Shown here in pieces: positions 13,588 through 23,246 of a stretch of DNA of 43,183 nucleotides; position 1 is the first letter of the stretch; every line of letters starts with the position of its first letter. The position numbers and the translations under genes were made by a program. This DNA comes from Microvirga roseola (GTDB lineage Bacteria; Pseudomonadota; Alphaproteobacteria; Rhizobiales; Beijerinckiaceae), in the NCBI RefSeq assembly GCF_020866965.1, contig NZ_JAJATX010000011.1, positions 1 through 43,183 on the forward strand. Direction: 5' to 3'. Below the pieces are notes generated by a model. The model saw only the letters and a program-made list of their open reading frames with translations, was not told the DNA's origin and did not search any database.

Positions 13588-13841
13588 AGATTCCGCCGAA
13601 CCGGTGCTTCCTTCGCCCGAATCCGGAACCGCAGATCAGTCTGCAGGAATTTTGTCATCCCGATGACGTCAGCCATGCACTGCCTGCAGCCCTTTTATGT
13701 AGCATGTTGCATTGCATGAAGGCTGATTGCAGCCGATATGAGCAGCGGCTGATTTCAACGCGGCAACGCTTTCTTCCTCCCGGCGATGCCGTGTCGGCCG
13801 TTCCCTCTGGAAGGTTTTGACTTTAGTCGGACCTCACTTTT
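13588..13841 (+). ncRNA. possible small RNA upstream of an orphan terminator
   Basis: This is 254 bp without a good ORF between the LysR stop and a strong plus-strand terminator. It contains self-complementary segments, for example TGCATTGCATGAAGGC and CAGCCATGCACTGCCTGCAG. The terminator is too far from lysR to be an ordinary end unless a long 3' UTR exists. No promoter is clear, so a 3'-UTR-derived or independent sRNA is only a hypothesis. Confidence 0.3.
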
Positions 13842-13868
13842 GCCGGGCCTTTGGCCCGGCTTTTTTCT
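13842..13868 (+). terminator. rho-independent terminator (plus strand)
   Basis: A perfect 8-bp stem GCCGGGCC (13842-13849) / GGCCCGGC (13853-13860), loop TTT, is followed by a run of six T. Read on the minus strand there is no T-run, so it does not serve fadD, whose stop is 21 bp away. Confidence 0.9.
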
Positions 13869-13888
13869 TTTCAGCACCCGCTGCAGCG

Positions 13889-15613
13889 TCAATGCGGCTG
13901 CGTGACCTCGTCCTTCAGGGCGCGGCGCAGCACCTTGCCGACATTGGTCTTCGGCAGGGCCTCCCGGAACTCGATCCGGCGCGGCACCTTGTAGCCGGTC
14001 ATGTTCTCCCGGCAAAACTGGCGCAGCTCATCGGCCGTGACAGCCGGATCCTTGCGGACGACATAGGCGACCACCGCCTCGCCTGAATGCTCATCCGGCA
14101 GGCCTATGACAGCCGCTTCCATCACGCCCGGATGCTTCACGAGCACGTCCTCGACCTCGTTCGGATAGACGTTGAAGCCCGAGACCAGGACCATGTCCTT
14201 CATCCGGTCCACGATCTTCACCTGGCCGTCGGGAAGAATCACGGCCACGTCACCGGTGCGGAAATAGCCGTCCGGCGTCATCACCTTTGCAGTCTCGTCC
14301 GGCCGCTGCCAGTAACCTGCCATGACCTGCGGACCCTTGACACACAGCTCCCCGCGCTCACCGTACGGGAGTGGGGCTCCATTGTTGTCCCTCACGCTGA
14401 TATCGGTCGACGGCAGGGGATAGCCGATGGTGCCGGTGAACTCCTCGATGTCCAGCCTGTTGGCGCAGACCACGGGCGAGGTCTCGGAGAGGCCGTAGCC
14501 CTCCACAATGGGCCGTCCTGATACCTGCTTCCATTTCCGAGCGACAGCCTCTTGGGTCGCCATGCCTCCAGAGACGGCGAAGACCAGCTGCGAGAAATCG
14601 ACCTTCTCGATCCCGGGAGCATGGGCAAGGGCGTTGTAGAGCGTGTTCAGGCCCGACATGAGCGTGATGCGGCTCTTCTGCAGCGTCCTCACGAAACCCG
14701 CGATATCGCGCGGGTTGGCGATCAACAGTTGGCAGCCGCCGATCTTCGCCATCAGCAGGGCGCAGACTGTCAACGCGAAGATATGATAGAGCGGCAGGGC
14801 CGTGACCATCACATGGTCCTGGCGGTTTCCGAAGAATGGTACCGTCCAGGCCTCGAGCTGCAGCACGTTCGCCAGCACGTTGCGGTGGAGCAGAACGGCG
14901 CCCTTCGCGACTCCGGTGGTTCCGCCGGTGTACTGCAGGAAGGCGATATCGCTGGAGACAATCGGGACGGTCTGCGGCGCTCTCTTCGAGCCCTCGGCGA
15001 AGGCGGCCTTGAAGGTGACGGCACCGGGAAGGTTGAAGGGCTTCACCGCCTTCTTCACGTGGCGCGACACGAGATTGATGATCGCACCCTTCAACCCCAT
15101 GAGATCGCCGGGCGTCACCAATACGATGCGATCCAGCTTCAACTCGGGCAAGGCCTCCTCGACAGTCGCGGCGAAGTTCTCGAAGGCGAACAGGAACCGG
15201 GCCCCGGAATCCTGGATCTGGTAGCTCAGCTCGCGGGGGGTATAGAGCGGGTTGATATTGACGACGGTCCCGCCTGCCTGCAGGACGCCGAACAGGATCG
15301 CCGGAAAGGCCATCACGTTTGGCAGCATGATCGCGACGCAGTCACCCTTCTTCAGCCCTTGGGCCTGCAACCAGGAAGCGACGGCGTCCGCGCTGCGGCC
15401 GAGCTCGGCATAGGTCATCCGCTTGCCGAAGCTCTCGACGGCGGGCCGGTTCGGATATTCCGCGACGGCCTTCCGGAACATGTCGGTCAGCGTTCCGATC
15501 CCAGCCTCGTCGATGGTCCTGGGGACCGCTGGCGGATAGGAGCCTAGCCAGGGGCGGTCTGCAGAAAGATCGGGGGCACCTGACCTGTCGGGTGCCGGCG
15601 TCGTGGCGTTCAT
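13889..15613 (-). CDS. fadD: long-chain fatty acid-CoA ligase
   Basis: Activates fatty acids to acyl-CoA via an acyl-adenylate, which feeds beta-oxidation. The 574-residue ANL-superfamily enzyme has the phosphate-binding loop YTGGTTGVAKG (residues 228-238), the adenylate motif VEGYGLSETSPV, the GYFRTGDV hinge region and the C-terminal catalytic lysine region PKTNVGKVLRRAL. GGAGGA lies 5 nt before the ATG. FadD is the usual name for this family in the order, but the exact chain-length preference cannot be read from sequence. It is downstream of the EF-G-like gene, with 143 bp between. Confidence 0.92.
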   Translation of the reverse strand: MNATTPAPDRSGAPDLSADRPWLGSYPPAVPRTIDEAGIGTLTDMFRKAVAEYPNRPAVESFGKRMTYAELGRSADAVASWLQAQGLKKGDCVAIMLPNVMAFPAILFGVLQAGGTVVNINPLYTPRELSYQIQDSGARFLFAFENFAATVEEALPELKLDRIVLVTPGDLMGLKGAIINLVSRHVKKAVKPFNLPGAVTFKAAFAEGSKRAPQTVPIVSSDIAFLQYTGGTTGVAKGAVLLHRNVLANVLQLEAWTVPFFGNRQDHVMVTALPLYHIFALTVCALLMAKIGGCQLLIANPRDIAGFVRTLQKSRITLMSGLNTLYNALAHAPGIEKVDFSQLVFAVSGGMATQEAVARKWKQVSGRPIVEGYGLSETSPVVCANRLDIEEFTGTIGYPLPSTDISVRDNNGAPLPYGERGELCVKGPQVMAGYWQRPDETAKVMTPDGYFRTGDVAVILPDGQVKIVDRMKDMVLVSGFNVYPNEVEDVLVKHPGVMEAAVIGLPDEHSGEAVVAYVVRKDPAVTADELRQFCRENMTGYKVPRRIEFREALPKTNVGKVLRRALKDEVTQPH

Positions 15614-15717
15614 CGTTGTCCTCCGCTTCGCGGCGAGGTTTGCTTCATGGGAGATGGCATCTCCGTAAAAGCGTAAAGTGGCGCGGAAGATAACGTTTGT
15701 CGATGAAATAGTTTAGA

Positions 15718-15746
15718 CCTGAACGATCGATCCCCGACCGTTCAGG
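15718..15746. repeat. inverted repeat between the EF-G-like gene and fadD
   Basis: CCTGAACG (15718-15725) and CGTTCAGG (15739-15746) flank 13 nt just after the EF-G-like stop codon on the minus strand. No T-run follows on either strand, so it may be an operator for fadD or a processing hairpin and not an intrinsic terminator. Confidence 0.35.
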
Positions 15747-15756
15747 CCCAAAGGGA

Positions 15757-17796
15757 TCAGTGCGCCTTCTGCATGACCATTTCGGCCGGCCGGCCACTCA
15801 GCTCGGCCATGTGGTCGAACCGGGTCGAGAAGGTGCCCACACCCGCCGTGACCGAGCGCAGTTCGACGATGAGGTCGCCGATCTCGGATTCCGGAATGGT
15901 GGCGCTGATCACATCCCAACCCGTCCAGCCGGGCCGCGGGTTATAACCGAGGATCTGCCCTCGCCGACCGGTCACGAGCCCCGTCGCCTTGGACAGGGCT
16001 TCGCTCGGGATGGTGATCTCGACGGCCAGGATAGGCTCCAGCAACACGGGCTTTGCCTTCGGCAGGGCCTCGGCGATGGCGAGCCTCGCAGCGGCCTGGA
16101 ACGCGGCGTCTGACGAATCCACCGTATGATAGGAGCCGTCCGTCAGCATCACGGCAAGGTCGACGACGGGAAAGCCGAGGGGGCCGCTCTTGAGCGCATC
16201 CCGCACGCCGGTCTCCACCGAGGGGATGTACTGCCGCGGCACCACACCGCCAGTGATTTTGTCCTGGAAGGCGAAGCCCTCCCCTCTCGGCAGAGGTTGG
16301 ACTTCGATCATGACATCGCCGAACTGGCCGTGCCCGCCGGTCTGCTTGCGGTGACGGCCCCGAGCGGAGGACGGCATACGGATCGTTTCGCAATAGGCCA
16401 CTTTCGGCCTGGCCGTCTCCACTCCGACCTGGAAACGGGAGGCGAGTTTTTCCACGGCAACCCGCAGGTGCATCTCGCCCCGTCCGAGCAGCCGGATCTC
16501 GCCCATGTCGGGGCGGCTCTCCACGACAAGCGAGGGGTCCTCCTCGGTGATCTTGGCGAGTGCGCTGGAGAGGCGCACGTCGTCCTTCCGGTCCCTCACT
16601 TTCAGAGCCACCGCATAGACCGGCTCGGGCGGCGGCGAGGACACGATCGCATCCGGCCGCATCTTGCCGGAGGAGAAGCTGTCCGCCGTTGCGATCCCCT
16701 CCAGCCGGCCGAACCCAACCGTGCTGCCTTCCTTCGCCTCGCCGATGCGGCTTGTGTTGCTGCCGACCAGATTCAGCAGACTGCCGATCCGCGCCTCCGT
16801 GCCGCGAGAACCGATAACCGTGTCGCCCTCCTGGAAGGCTCCTCTCAGTACCCGCGCGACGGAGAGTTTGCCGCCCTGCCCCATGTGGAGGGTCTTCATA
16901 GCCTGTGCCAGGGGCGGGCCGTCTTTAGGAAGCCCGAGACGGACACGGGTTTCGGTCAGGCCGGGAGCCTCGTGGCGGAGCGCTTTGAGCAGTCGCGTGA
17001 CACCATTGCCGCGCTCGGCTGCACCGATGAGCACCGGCACCACATGGCTCTGTCTCAGTTCCCGCGCGAGGTCGTCGAAGATCAGGTCGCGCGGAGGCTC
17101 AATCTCGGAGATCAGGTCCTCCATGAGCTCATCGTCGTAATCCGCCAGGCGTTCCAGCATGGCGAACCGCGCCTCGCGCTCGCGCATGGCCTCGTCGTCG
17201 GGCAGGTCCACGACTTCGCTTGGCGCATGCTCGCGGTAGATGAAGGCGCGCTCCAGAGCGAGATCGATGAAGCCGACGGCGATTCCGTCCTTCCAGAGCG
17301 GGATCTGCCTGAGAAGCAGCGGCGTGCGTGATGCCTGCTGCAGGAGCGCAAGCGTCTCGCGAATACGCTGGCTTGCGGTATCGATCTTGTTGATGAACAG
17401 GAAGCGTGGGATGTCGGCTTCCTCCAGCTCCCTCAGGGTAATCTCCAGCGCCGGGATCTTGCGCTCGTCCGCCTCGCAGACCACGACGGCCGCATCGCAG
17501 ACCGGCGCGACATTGCGCATCTCGTGCATGAATTCCATGGAGCCGGGGCAATCGACGAAGGTCATCGTCTCGCCCAGGAAATCGACCGTCGCCACGTTGG
17601 GCTCGATGCTCATGGCATGGGCGCGGGCCTCGGCGCTCGCATCACCCACGCTGTCGCCGCTGGACACGCGGCCCGCGCGGGAAATCGCGCCGGTCCGCTC
17701 CAGGATCGCCTCAAGGAGCGTGGTCTTGCCGCTCTGGAATGGGCCGACGATGGCGATGCATCGCGGGCCCGAACCTGGTCTGCCGTTGGGTGCCAT
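15757..17796 (-). CDS. elongation factor G-like translational GTPase
   Basis: A 679-residue paralogue of EF-G. The G1 loop is GPFQSGKT (18-25), G3 is DCPG (82-85, in place of the usual DTPG) and G4 is NKID (136-139). Domains II-V follow, including the domain IV signature QTGGHGQFGDV. It departs from housekeeping EF-G (no GHIDAGKT, and a shorter protein), so it is probably an EF-G2-type factor with a specialised or stress role. The function of this subgroup is not settled. It is upstream of fadD on the same strand, and the 290 bp between it and the next gene hold no recognised feature. Confidence 0.88.
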   Translation of the reverse strand: MAPNGRPGSGPRCIAIVGPFQSGKTTLLEAILERTGAISRAGRVSSGDSVGDASAEARAHAMSIEPNVATVDFLGETMTFVDCPGSMEFMHEMRNVAPVCDAAVVVCEADERKIPALEITLRELEEADIPRFLFINKIDTASQRIRETLALLQQASRTPLLLRQIPLWKDGIAVGFIDLALERAFIYREHAPSEVVDLPDDEAMREREARFAMLERLADYDDELMEDLISEIEPPRDLIFDDLARELRQSHVVPVLIGAAERGNGVTRLLKALRHEAPGLTETRVRLGLPKDGPPLAQAMKTLHMGQGGKLSVARVLRGAFQEGDTVIGSRGTEARIGSLLNLVGSNTSRIGEAKEGSTVGFGRLEGIATADSFSSGKMRPDAIVSSPPPEPVYAVALKVRDRKDDVRLSSALAKITEEDPSLVVESRPDMGEIRLLGRGEMHLRVAVEKLASRFQVGVETARPKVAYCETIRMPSSARGRHRKQTGGHGQFGDVMIEVQPLPRGEGFAFQDKITGGVVPRQYIPSVETGVRDALKSGPLGFPVVDLAVMLTDGSYHTVDSSDAAFQAAARLAIAEALPKAKPVLLEPILAVEITIPSEALSKATGLVTGRRGQILGYNPRPGWTGWDVISATIPESEIGDLIVELRSVTAGVGTFSTRFDHMAELSGRPAEMVMQKAH

Positions 17797-18086
17797 AGGA
17801 CGTCATCCTTCCCGCCCCCATTATTGGCGCGCTCTTCAAGGACGCGTCCACCCGATGGTCTGCCTGTCGCTGCGGAATGGCAAGAGGGTTTATGACCGGG
17901 AGGATAAGGCTGCCGGCCCAAATTAGAAATTTACCGCAGGTGATAGCCTAAGCTGCTTTTGACGAGCGGCTCGCATGATGGAGTTTGCTCGGGAAGGGCA
18001 TTCAGGCCATCTGACGCCACCGTGAGCATCCTTCGAATAGCCGTTCCAGCAACCTTTTTCCCTTGGCTCGCTCCATTACAGGCCTC
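17797..18086. other. intergenic region without a recognised feature
   Basis: This is 290 bp between the start of the EF-G-like gene and the stop of the 91-residue gene, both on the minus strand. It should contain the EF-G-like promoter. Short open frames exist but have no ribosome site or family features. No terminator with a T-run was found. Confidence 0.5.
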
Positions 18087-18361
18087 TCACCCGTCCTGGT
18101 GCTCGCCCCGTCGCACAACCTGCATGGCGGCGATCGTCACGGGTCCTGCGCGCAGGAGATTCATGGCCGAGACGATCATCTCGGCCAAGCGCTCAGGACT
18201 GATGCTGTCGCCCTCGACCTCGAGGAGGAAATCCTTCGCCTCCACGTAGCCGCCATTGGTGAAGTCGACACGGGCGTGGAACTTCACGCGGTGCGTGGAG
18301 GCGGGATTGGCCCGATAGGGCTCCGCCGCGGGATCCGGGTGGAAGGTCCGCGGAAACTCCA

Positions 18362-18362
<1 letters not shown>
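18087..18362 (-). CDS. hypothetical 91-residue protein coupled to the aminotransferase
   Basis: The protein begins MEFPRTFHPDPAAEPYR and has a VKFHARVDFTNGGYVEAKDF strand-like segment, then LAEMIVSAMNLLRAG as a helix. The start ATG overlaps the aspC stop by 1 nt (TGATG), which argues strongly that it is translated, by coupling. No family was recognised. The open frame continues upstream inside aspC, but that part is out of frame with the real gene and not credible. Confidence 0.65.
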
Positions 18363-19585
<1,223 letters not shown>

Positions 19586-19686
19586 TTAAGAAGGGATTGT
19601 GACGGCGGCGGACCCTAGTCCGCCTGTGCCGTCCAAGCAAGTGAAACAGCCCATCCGAAATGGGATTTCGAGGAGACGCCCTGCCG

Positions 19687-20664
19687 ATGACCGCTTCTAT
19701 CACCCGCCGCCTTGCGCTCGGCCTGTTCGCGGGAGCGACGCTGCTCGCCACCGCCGCCGCCCAGACCTATCCCGACCGAGTCATCAAGATGGTGGTCCCC
19801 TACCCGGCAGGCGGCCCGACCGATGTCATCGCCCGCATCGTGGCGGAGGAGATGGGTAAGGAACTGGGCCAGAACGTCATCGTCGAAAACCTGGCCGGCG
19901 CCTCCGGTGCCGTCGGCACCCGGACCGTGGCCAGAGCCGAGCCCGACGGCTACACCATCATCTTCGGCAATAACCAGACCCACGGGAACAACATGTTCCT
20001 GCTCAAGGAACCGGGCTACGATGCGATCAAAGACTTCGCACCGCTGGCTGGTGCCGGCGCTTTCGAGCACGTGTTCGTGGTCAAGAACGACCTTCCCGTG
20101 AAGTCGATGCAGGAACTGGTCGCCCTCGCCAAAAAGGATCCGGGCAAGCTGAATTACGGCTCCACGGGCGTCGGCTCCGGTTCGCATCTGGCGACCGAGC
20201 TCTTCATGACCCGTACGGGCACGAAGATGGCCCATGTCCCCTTCCGGGGCGCTGCTCCCCTGGTGACGGAACTCACCGCCGGGCGCATCGACGTGTCGAA
20301 CTCCACCCTGCCGAGCGTCCTCGCCCAGTTCCAGGCCGGCAAGATGCGCGCCATCGGCATAGCGAGCCCCCAGCGCAACCCGCAGGCGCCCGACGTGCCG
20401 ACCCTGCGCGAGCAGGGCATCACCAATGCGGATGCAGAATCGTGGGCTGCCTTCTTCGCCCCGGTTAACACCCCGAAGCCGGTCCTCGACAAGCTGTCGA
20501 CCACGATCATCGGCATCCTGAACAAACCGGACGTGAAGGAGCGCATCACCAAGCTCGGCTTCACCCTCAACGTGCGCGATCCTGAGACCTTCAAACCCTA
20601 CCTTGCCAAGGAGATCGAGACCTGGGCCGACATCATCAAGACTGCGGGCATCAAGGCCGAATAA
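19687..20664 (+). CDS. Bug family tripartite tricarboxylate transporter substrate-binding protein
   Basis: A 325-residue periplasmic solute-binding protein. The signal peptide is residues 1 to about 23 (TRRLALGLFAGATLLATAAA). The mature protein has the Bug signatures YPDRVIKMVVPYPAGGPTD and the later VPFRGAAPLVTELTAGRID. Bug proteins bind carboxylates such as citrate or tartrate for TctABC transporters, but no tctA or tctB is nearby, so this is an orphan receptor. GAGGAG precedes the chosen ATG by 10 nt. A strong terminator follows the stop. Confidence 0.9.
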   Translation: MTASITRRLALGLFAGATLLATAAAQTYPDRVIKMVVPYPAGGPTDVIARIVAEEMGKELGQNVIVENLAGASGAVGTRTVARAEPDGYTIIFGNNQTHGNNMFLLKEPGYDAIKDFAPLAGAGAFEHVFVVKNDLPVKSMQELVALAKKDPGKLNYGSTGVGSGSHLATELFMTRTGTKMAHVPFRGAAPLVTELTAGRIDVSNSTLPSVLAQFQAGKMRAIGIASPQRNPQAPDVPTLREQGITNADAESWAAFFAPVNTPKPVLDKLSTTIIGILNKPDVKERITKLGFTLNVRDPETFKPYLAKEIETWADIIKTAGIKAE

Positions 20665-20691
20665 CCCCTTAGGACCTGCCTCACGGAAAGG

Positions 20692-20720
20692 ATGGCCGGG
20701 CTTCGCCCCGGCCATTTTTT
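20692..20720 (+). terminator. rho-independent terminator after the Bug gene
   Basis: A 9-bp stem ATGGCCGGG (20692-20700) / CCCGGCCAT (20707-20715), loop CTTCGC, is followed by six T (20715-20720). It lies 28 nt after the stop of the solute-binding protein gene. Confidence 0.9.
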
Positions 20721-20739
20721 GCCCTAAGAACGCGAAAAG

Positions 20740-20758
20740 CGTTAACACTCGTTAACAC
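20740..20758. promoter_or_regulatory. direct repeats with one-helical-turn spacing
   Basis: CGTTAACAC occurs at 20740-20748 and 20750-20758, period 10. Each copy contains the palindrome GTTAAC, and a related CTTAACG lies at 20764-20770. This fits an operator for the small gene at 20868. TTAA-N6-TTAA resembles, but does not match, the CtrA box (N7). Confidence 0.35.
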
Positions 20759-20803
20759 AAATACTTAACGGGGCATCTCAAAGCAGAAGCTTCGCTCCCG
20801 GCC

Positions 20804-20828
20804 GGAACTTTCGTGACTCAGGAAGGTT
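20804..20828 (+). promoter_or_regulatory. near-match EcfG promoter before the 63-residue protein
   Basis: GGAAC (20804-20808), 16 nt, GGTT (20825-20828). There is one mismatch to GGAAC-N16-CGTT. The -10 ends 39 bp before the start codon. Confidence 0.3.
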
Positions 20829-20867
20829 TTTCTTCCACAGGTCATCTTGGCGGCCGGAGGAAGAGCC

Positions 20868-21059
20868 ATGAAAGCCTACTGTGGGAGAAGTGCCAACCAC
20901 GTGGCGTTCCGGGCTCATCGGCTGGACCCCCGACAGGAAAGCCGGCGCTCGCTGGCCCTGATCGTGCTGATGAGCCTTGCGACCGTCTCCGTGATGGCGG
21001 CGACCCAGGCCCTGTCGGCAGAGGATACGGGCCCCGTCCACCTCTCTTCCCAGCAGTAA
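20868..21059 (+). CDS. small single-span membrane protein
   Basis: A 63-residue protein with a basic N-terminal half, one hydrophobic segment (LALIVLMSLATVSVMAATQA, about residues 30-50) and a short polar tail. GGAGGAAG sits just before the ATG and decides the start, while an open frame 21 nt longer begins inside this ribosome site. It could be an inner-membrane peptide or a long signal-anchor protein. No family was recognised. The near-EcfG promoter upstream hints at stress induction. Confidence 0.6.
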   Translation: MKAYCGRSANHVAFRAHRLDPRQESRRSLALIVLMSLATVSVMAATQALSAEDTGPVHLSSQQ

Positions 21060-21136
21060 CGCCTGAGTGAACGGCGGTAAGCTTGACGCCTCCGGCGACG
21101 AGGTTAGCTCTTCGGAAACCCATCCGGAGAGACCCC

Positions 21137-22276
21137 ATGCCGAGACTTCGCTTCGCCCTGACCTGTGCCCTGGCGCTCGCAGTATCCCCCTCCGCCTTTG
21201 CCCAGGATGTCCAGCGCCTTCGCACCGATAAGGCGGAAGTGATCGTCGAAACGGTGGCGCGTAACCTCCAGAATCCCTGGGGCCTGAGCTTTTTGCCCGA
21301 CGGCCGCATGCTGGTCACGGAGAGACCCGGGCGCCTGCGCATCATTTCGGCCGACGGTCAGGCCTCGGAGCCGATTTCAGGGCTGCCCCGGATCGCGGCC
21401 CGCGGCCAAGGGGGGCTTCTCGACGTTGCCCTCGATCCGAACTTTCCCAAGAACCGCCTCGTCTATTTAAGCTTCGCCGAGGATCGGGGCGGAGGCCGGG
21501 CGGGCACCAGCGTGGCGCGGGGCCGCCTGAGCCAGGACGGAACAGCGCTTGAGAATACACGGGTCATCTTCCGGCAGGAGCCGGCCCACACGGGCGGCAA
21601 TCACTACGGCTCGCGCCTTGTCTTCGACCGTGCGGGCAACCTCTTCGTCACCGTGGGCGACCGGTATGAGTTGAGAAACCAAGCGCAGAACCCGCAGAAC
21701 CACATCGGCAAGATCGTTCACATCCAGCCCAGCGGTGGGGCAGCGCCCAACAATCCATTCCTCAACCGGGAGGGCGTGCAGCCTGAAATCTGGTCACTTG
21801 GCCACCGCAACGTGCAGGCCGCCGCTCTGAACCCGTCGACGGGCGAACTCTGGACGGTCGAGCACGGCGCGCGCGGCGGCGATGAGGTCAACATCCCGAA
21901 GCCGGGCCGGAACTATGGCTGGCCGGTCATCACCTACGGCGTCGACTATTCCGGCGCGAAGATCGGCGAGGGCACGGCCAAACCCGGGCTCGAACAGCCG
22001 GTCTATTACTGGGATCCCTCGATCGCTCCTTCCGGAATGGCATTCTACACGGGCGACAAGTTCCCGGCCTGGCGTGGCAGCGTCCTCATCGGCGCGCTTG
22101 CGGGCAGGCTTGTCTCGCGACTGGAGACCAGCGGAAATCAGGTAACCGGCGAGGAGCGCATGCTGCAGAATTTGGGCGAGCGCATCCGCGACGTGCGCCA
22201 GGGTCCGGACGGTTTCGTCTATCTGCTGACGGATTCGCCCCAGGGCCGGATCCTGCGGGTCAGGCCCGCAGAATGA
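21137..22276 (+). CDS. soluble PQQ-dependent sugar dehydrogenase (glucose/sorbosone type)
   Basis: A 379-residue exported beta-propeller of the glucose/sorbosone dehydrogenase family. The signal peptide is residues 1 to about 22, ending AFAQ. Family hallmarks are NPWGLSFLPDGRMLVTERPG, HTGGNHYGSRLVFD with its catalytic-type histidine, GHRNVQAAALNPSTGELW and EHGARGGDEVNI. It probably oxidises an aldose in the periplasm using PQQ, although some members (such as YliI-like) have broad or unknown substrates. GGAGA lies 7 nt before the ATG. It converges on the DUF486 gene with a 4-bp gap. Confidence 0.9.
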   Translation: MPRLRFALTCALALAVSPSAFAQDVQRLRTDKAEVIVETVARNLQNPWGLSFLPDGRMLVTERPGRLRIISADGQASEPISGLPRIAARGQGGLLDVALDPNFPKNRLVYLSFAEDRGGGRAGTSVARGRLSQDGTALENTRVIFRQEPAHTGGNHYGSRLVFDRAGNLFVTVGDRYELRNQAQNPQNHIGKIVHIQPSGGAAPNNPFLNREGVQPEIWSLGHRNVQAAALNPSTGELWTVEHGARGGDEVNIPKPGRNYGWPVITYGVDYSGAKIGEGTAKPGLEQPVYYWDPSIAPSGMAFYTGDKFPAWRGSVLIGALAGRLVSRLETSGNQVTGEERMLQNLGERIRDVRQGPDGFVYLLTDSPQGRILRVRPAE

Positions 22277-22280
22277 GGCT

Positions 22281-22622
22281 TCAGCGCCCCTGAAAGATGA
22301 AAGCGGCCCCGGCGGCGATCAGGCCGAAGCCGATGAGATGGTTCCAGCCGAGCGGCTCCCTGAGATAGAGAACCGAGAAGCCTGCAAAGACGAGGAGGGT
22401 GATCACCTCCTGCATCGTCTTCAGCTCCGCCGCCGAATAGACGGCCGAGCCGATGCGGTTGGCGGGCACGGCGAACCAGTATTCGACGAAGGCGATGCTC
22501 CAGCTCGCGATCACCGCGATCCAGAGCGGGGCCGCCTTGTATTTGAGATGTCCGTACCACGCGAAGGTCATGAAGACGTTCGAGGCGATCAGCATCGCAA
22601 TCGGCGCAGTGTGGGGATTCAT
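22281..22622 (-). CDS. DUF486 (DMT-like) membrane protein
   Basis: A 113-residue protein with four membrane helices and the DUF486 pattern: an N-terminal MLIASNVFMTFAWYGHLK, a central FVEYWFAVPANRIG and a C-terminal LREPLGWNHLIGFGLI. The family is related to small drug/metabolite transporters, and the cargo is unknown. The gene is monocistronic and divergent from the DUF1499 gene. Confidence 0.88.
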   Translation of the reverse strand: MNPHTAPIAMLIASNVFMTFAWYGHLKYKAAPLWIAVIASWSIAFVEYWFAVPANRIGSAVYSAAELKTMQEVITLLVFAGFSVLYLREPLGWNHLIGFGLIAAGAAFIFQGR

Positions 22623-22709
22623 GGGAAGGTCACCGCAGGAGGTAGGATGAAAGCGCTACCTGCCCTATTCTCCCCTTCGCCAGTGTCAAGGTGATGGAGA
22701 GGCGGACGA

Positions 22710-23246
22710 ATGGTGAAGAAGCCGAAGGCGGCGATGGCGGGCCTTACAGGACTTGGCCTGGGCTATGGCCTCTGGCGCACCTGGGAGGCGACCCTCGACA
22801 GGGTCTGGCAGAGCACAGCCGGCTCGCCGGATCTCGGGCCGGTCGACTTCGCGACCCTCAGGCGCCGCCATAACCCGAATGATGCCCTCGCCTGCCCGCG
22901 GGATTTCTGCCCCGAAGCGAAGCCGGATTTCGAGCCGCCGGTTTTTCCGGTACCGCCGGCGCGCCTGCGTGCCGTCCTTGCAGAGGTTGCCTCCTCGGAA
23001 CCCAACACGACTCTCGTGCAGTCGGGTACGGAGCAGGACCGCTATCTCGTCCGGACGCGGTTCTGGCGCTTTCCCGATACGGTCGTTGCACAGGTGATCG
23101 GGCTGGACGAAGACCGGTCAACGCTGGCCCTCTATTCACGCAGTCAGCTCGGCCGGTCGGACCTCGGGGTCAACAGACGGCGGTTGCAGCGCTGGGTCGA
23201 GCGCATCGGCAGGCTTGCCGCACCGGCGGAGCAGCGCAGGCCGTGA
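22710..23246 (+). CDS. DUF1499 family protein
   Basis: A 178-residue protein. A short hydrophobic N-terminal segment (MAGLTGLGLGYGLW) may anchor it. The DUF1499 region follows, with NDALACPRDFCP, the RTRFWRFPDTVVAQ strand pair and the C-terminal signature LYSRSQLGRSDLGVNRRRLQ. The function of this family is unknown. Its last 77 bp overlap the 3' end of the convergent C13 peptidase gene. Confidence 0.82.
   Translation: MVKKPKAAMAGLTGLGLGYGLWRTWEATLDRVWQSTAGSPDLGPVDFATLRRRHNPNDALACPRDFCPEAKPDFEPPVFPVPPARLRAVLAEVASSEPNTTLVQSGTEQDRYLVRTRFWRFPDTVVAQVIGLDEDRSTLALYSRSQLGRSDLGVNRRRLQRWVERIGRLAAPAEQRRP

Noticed and set aside
20742..20755. TTAA-N6-TTAA as a CtrA box
   Set aside because: CtrA sites normally have 7 nt between the halves; the direct-repeat reading fits better.
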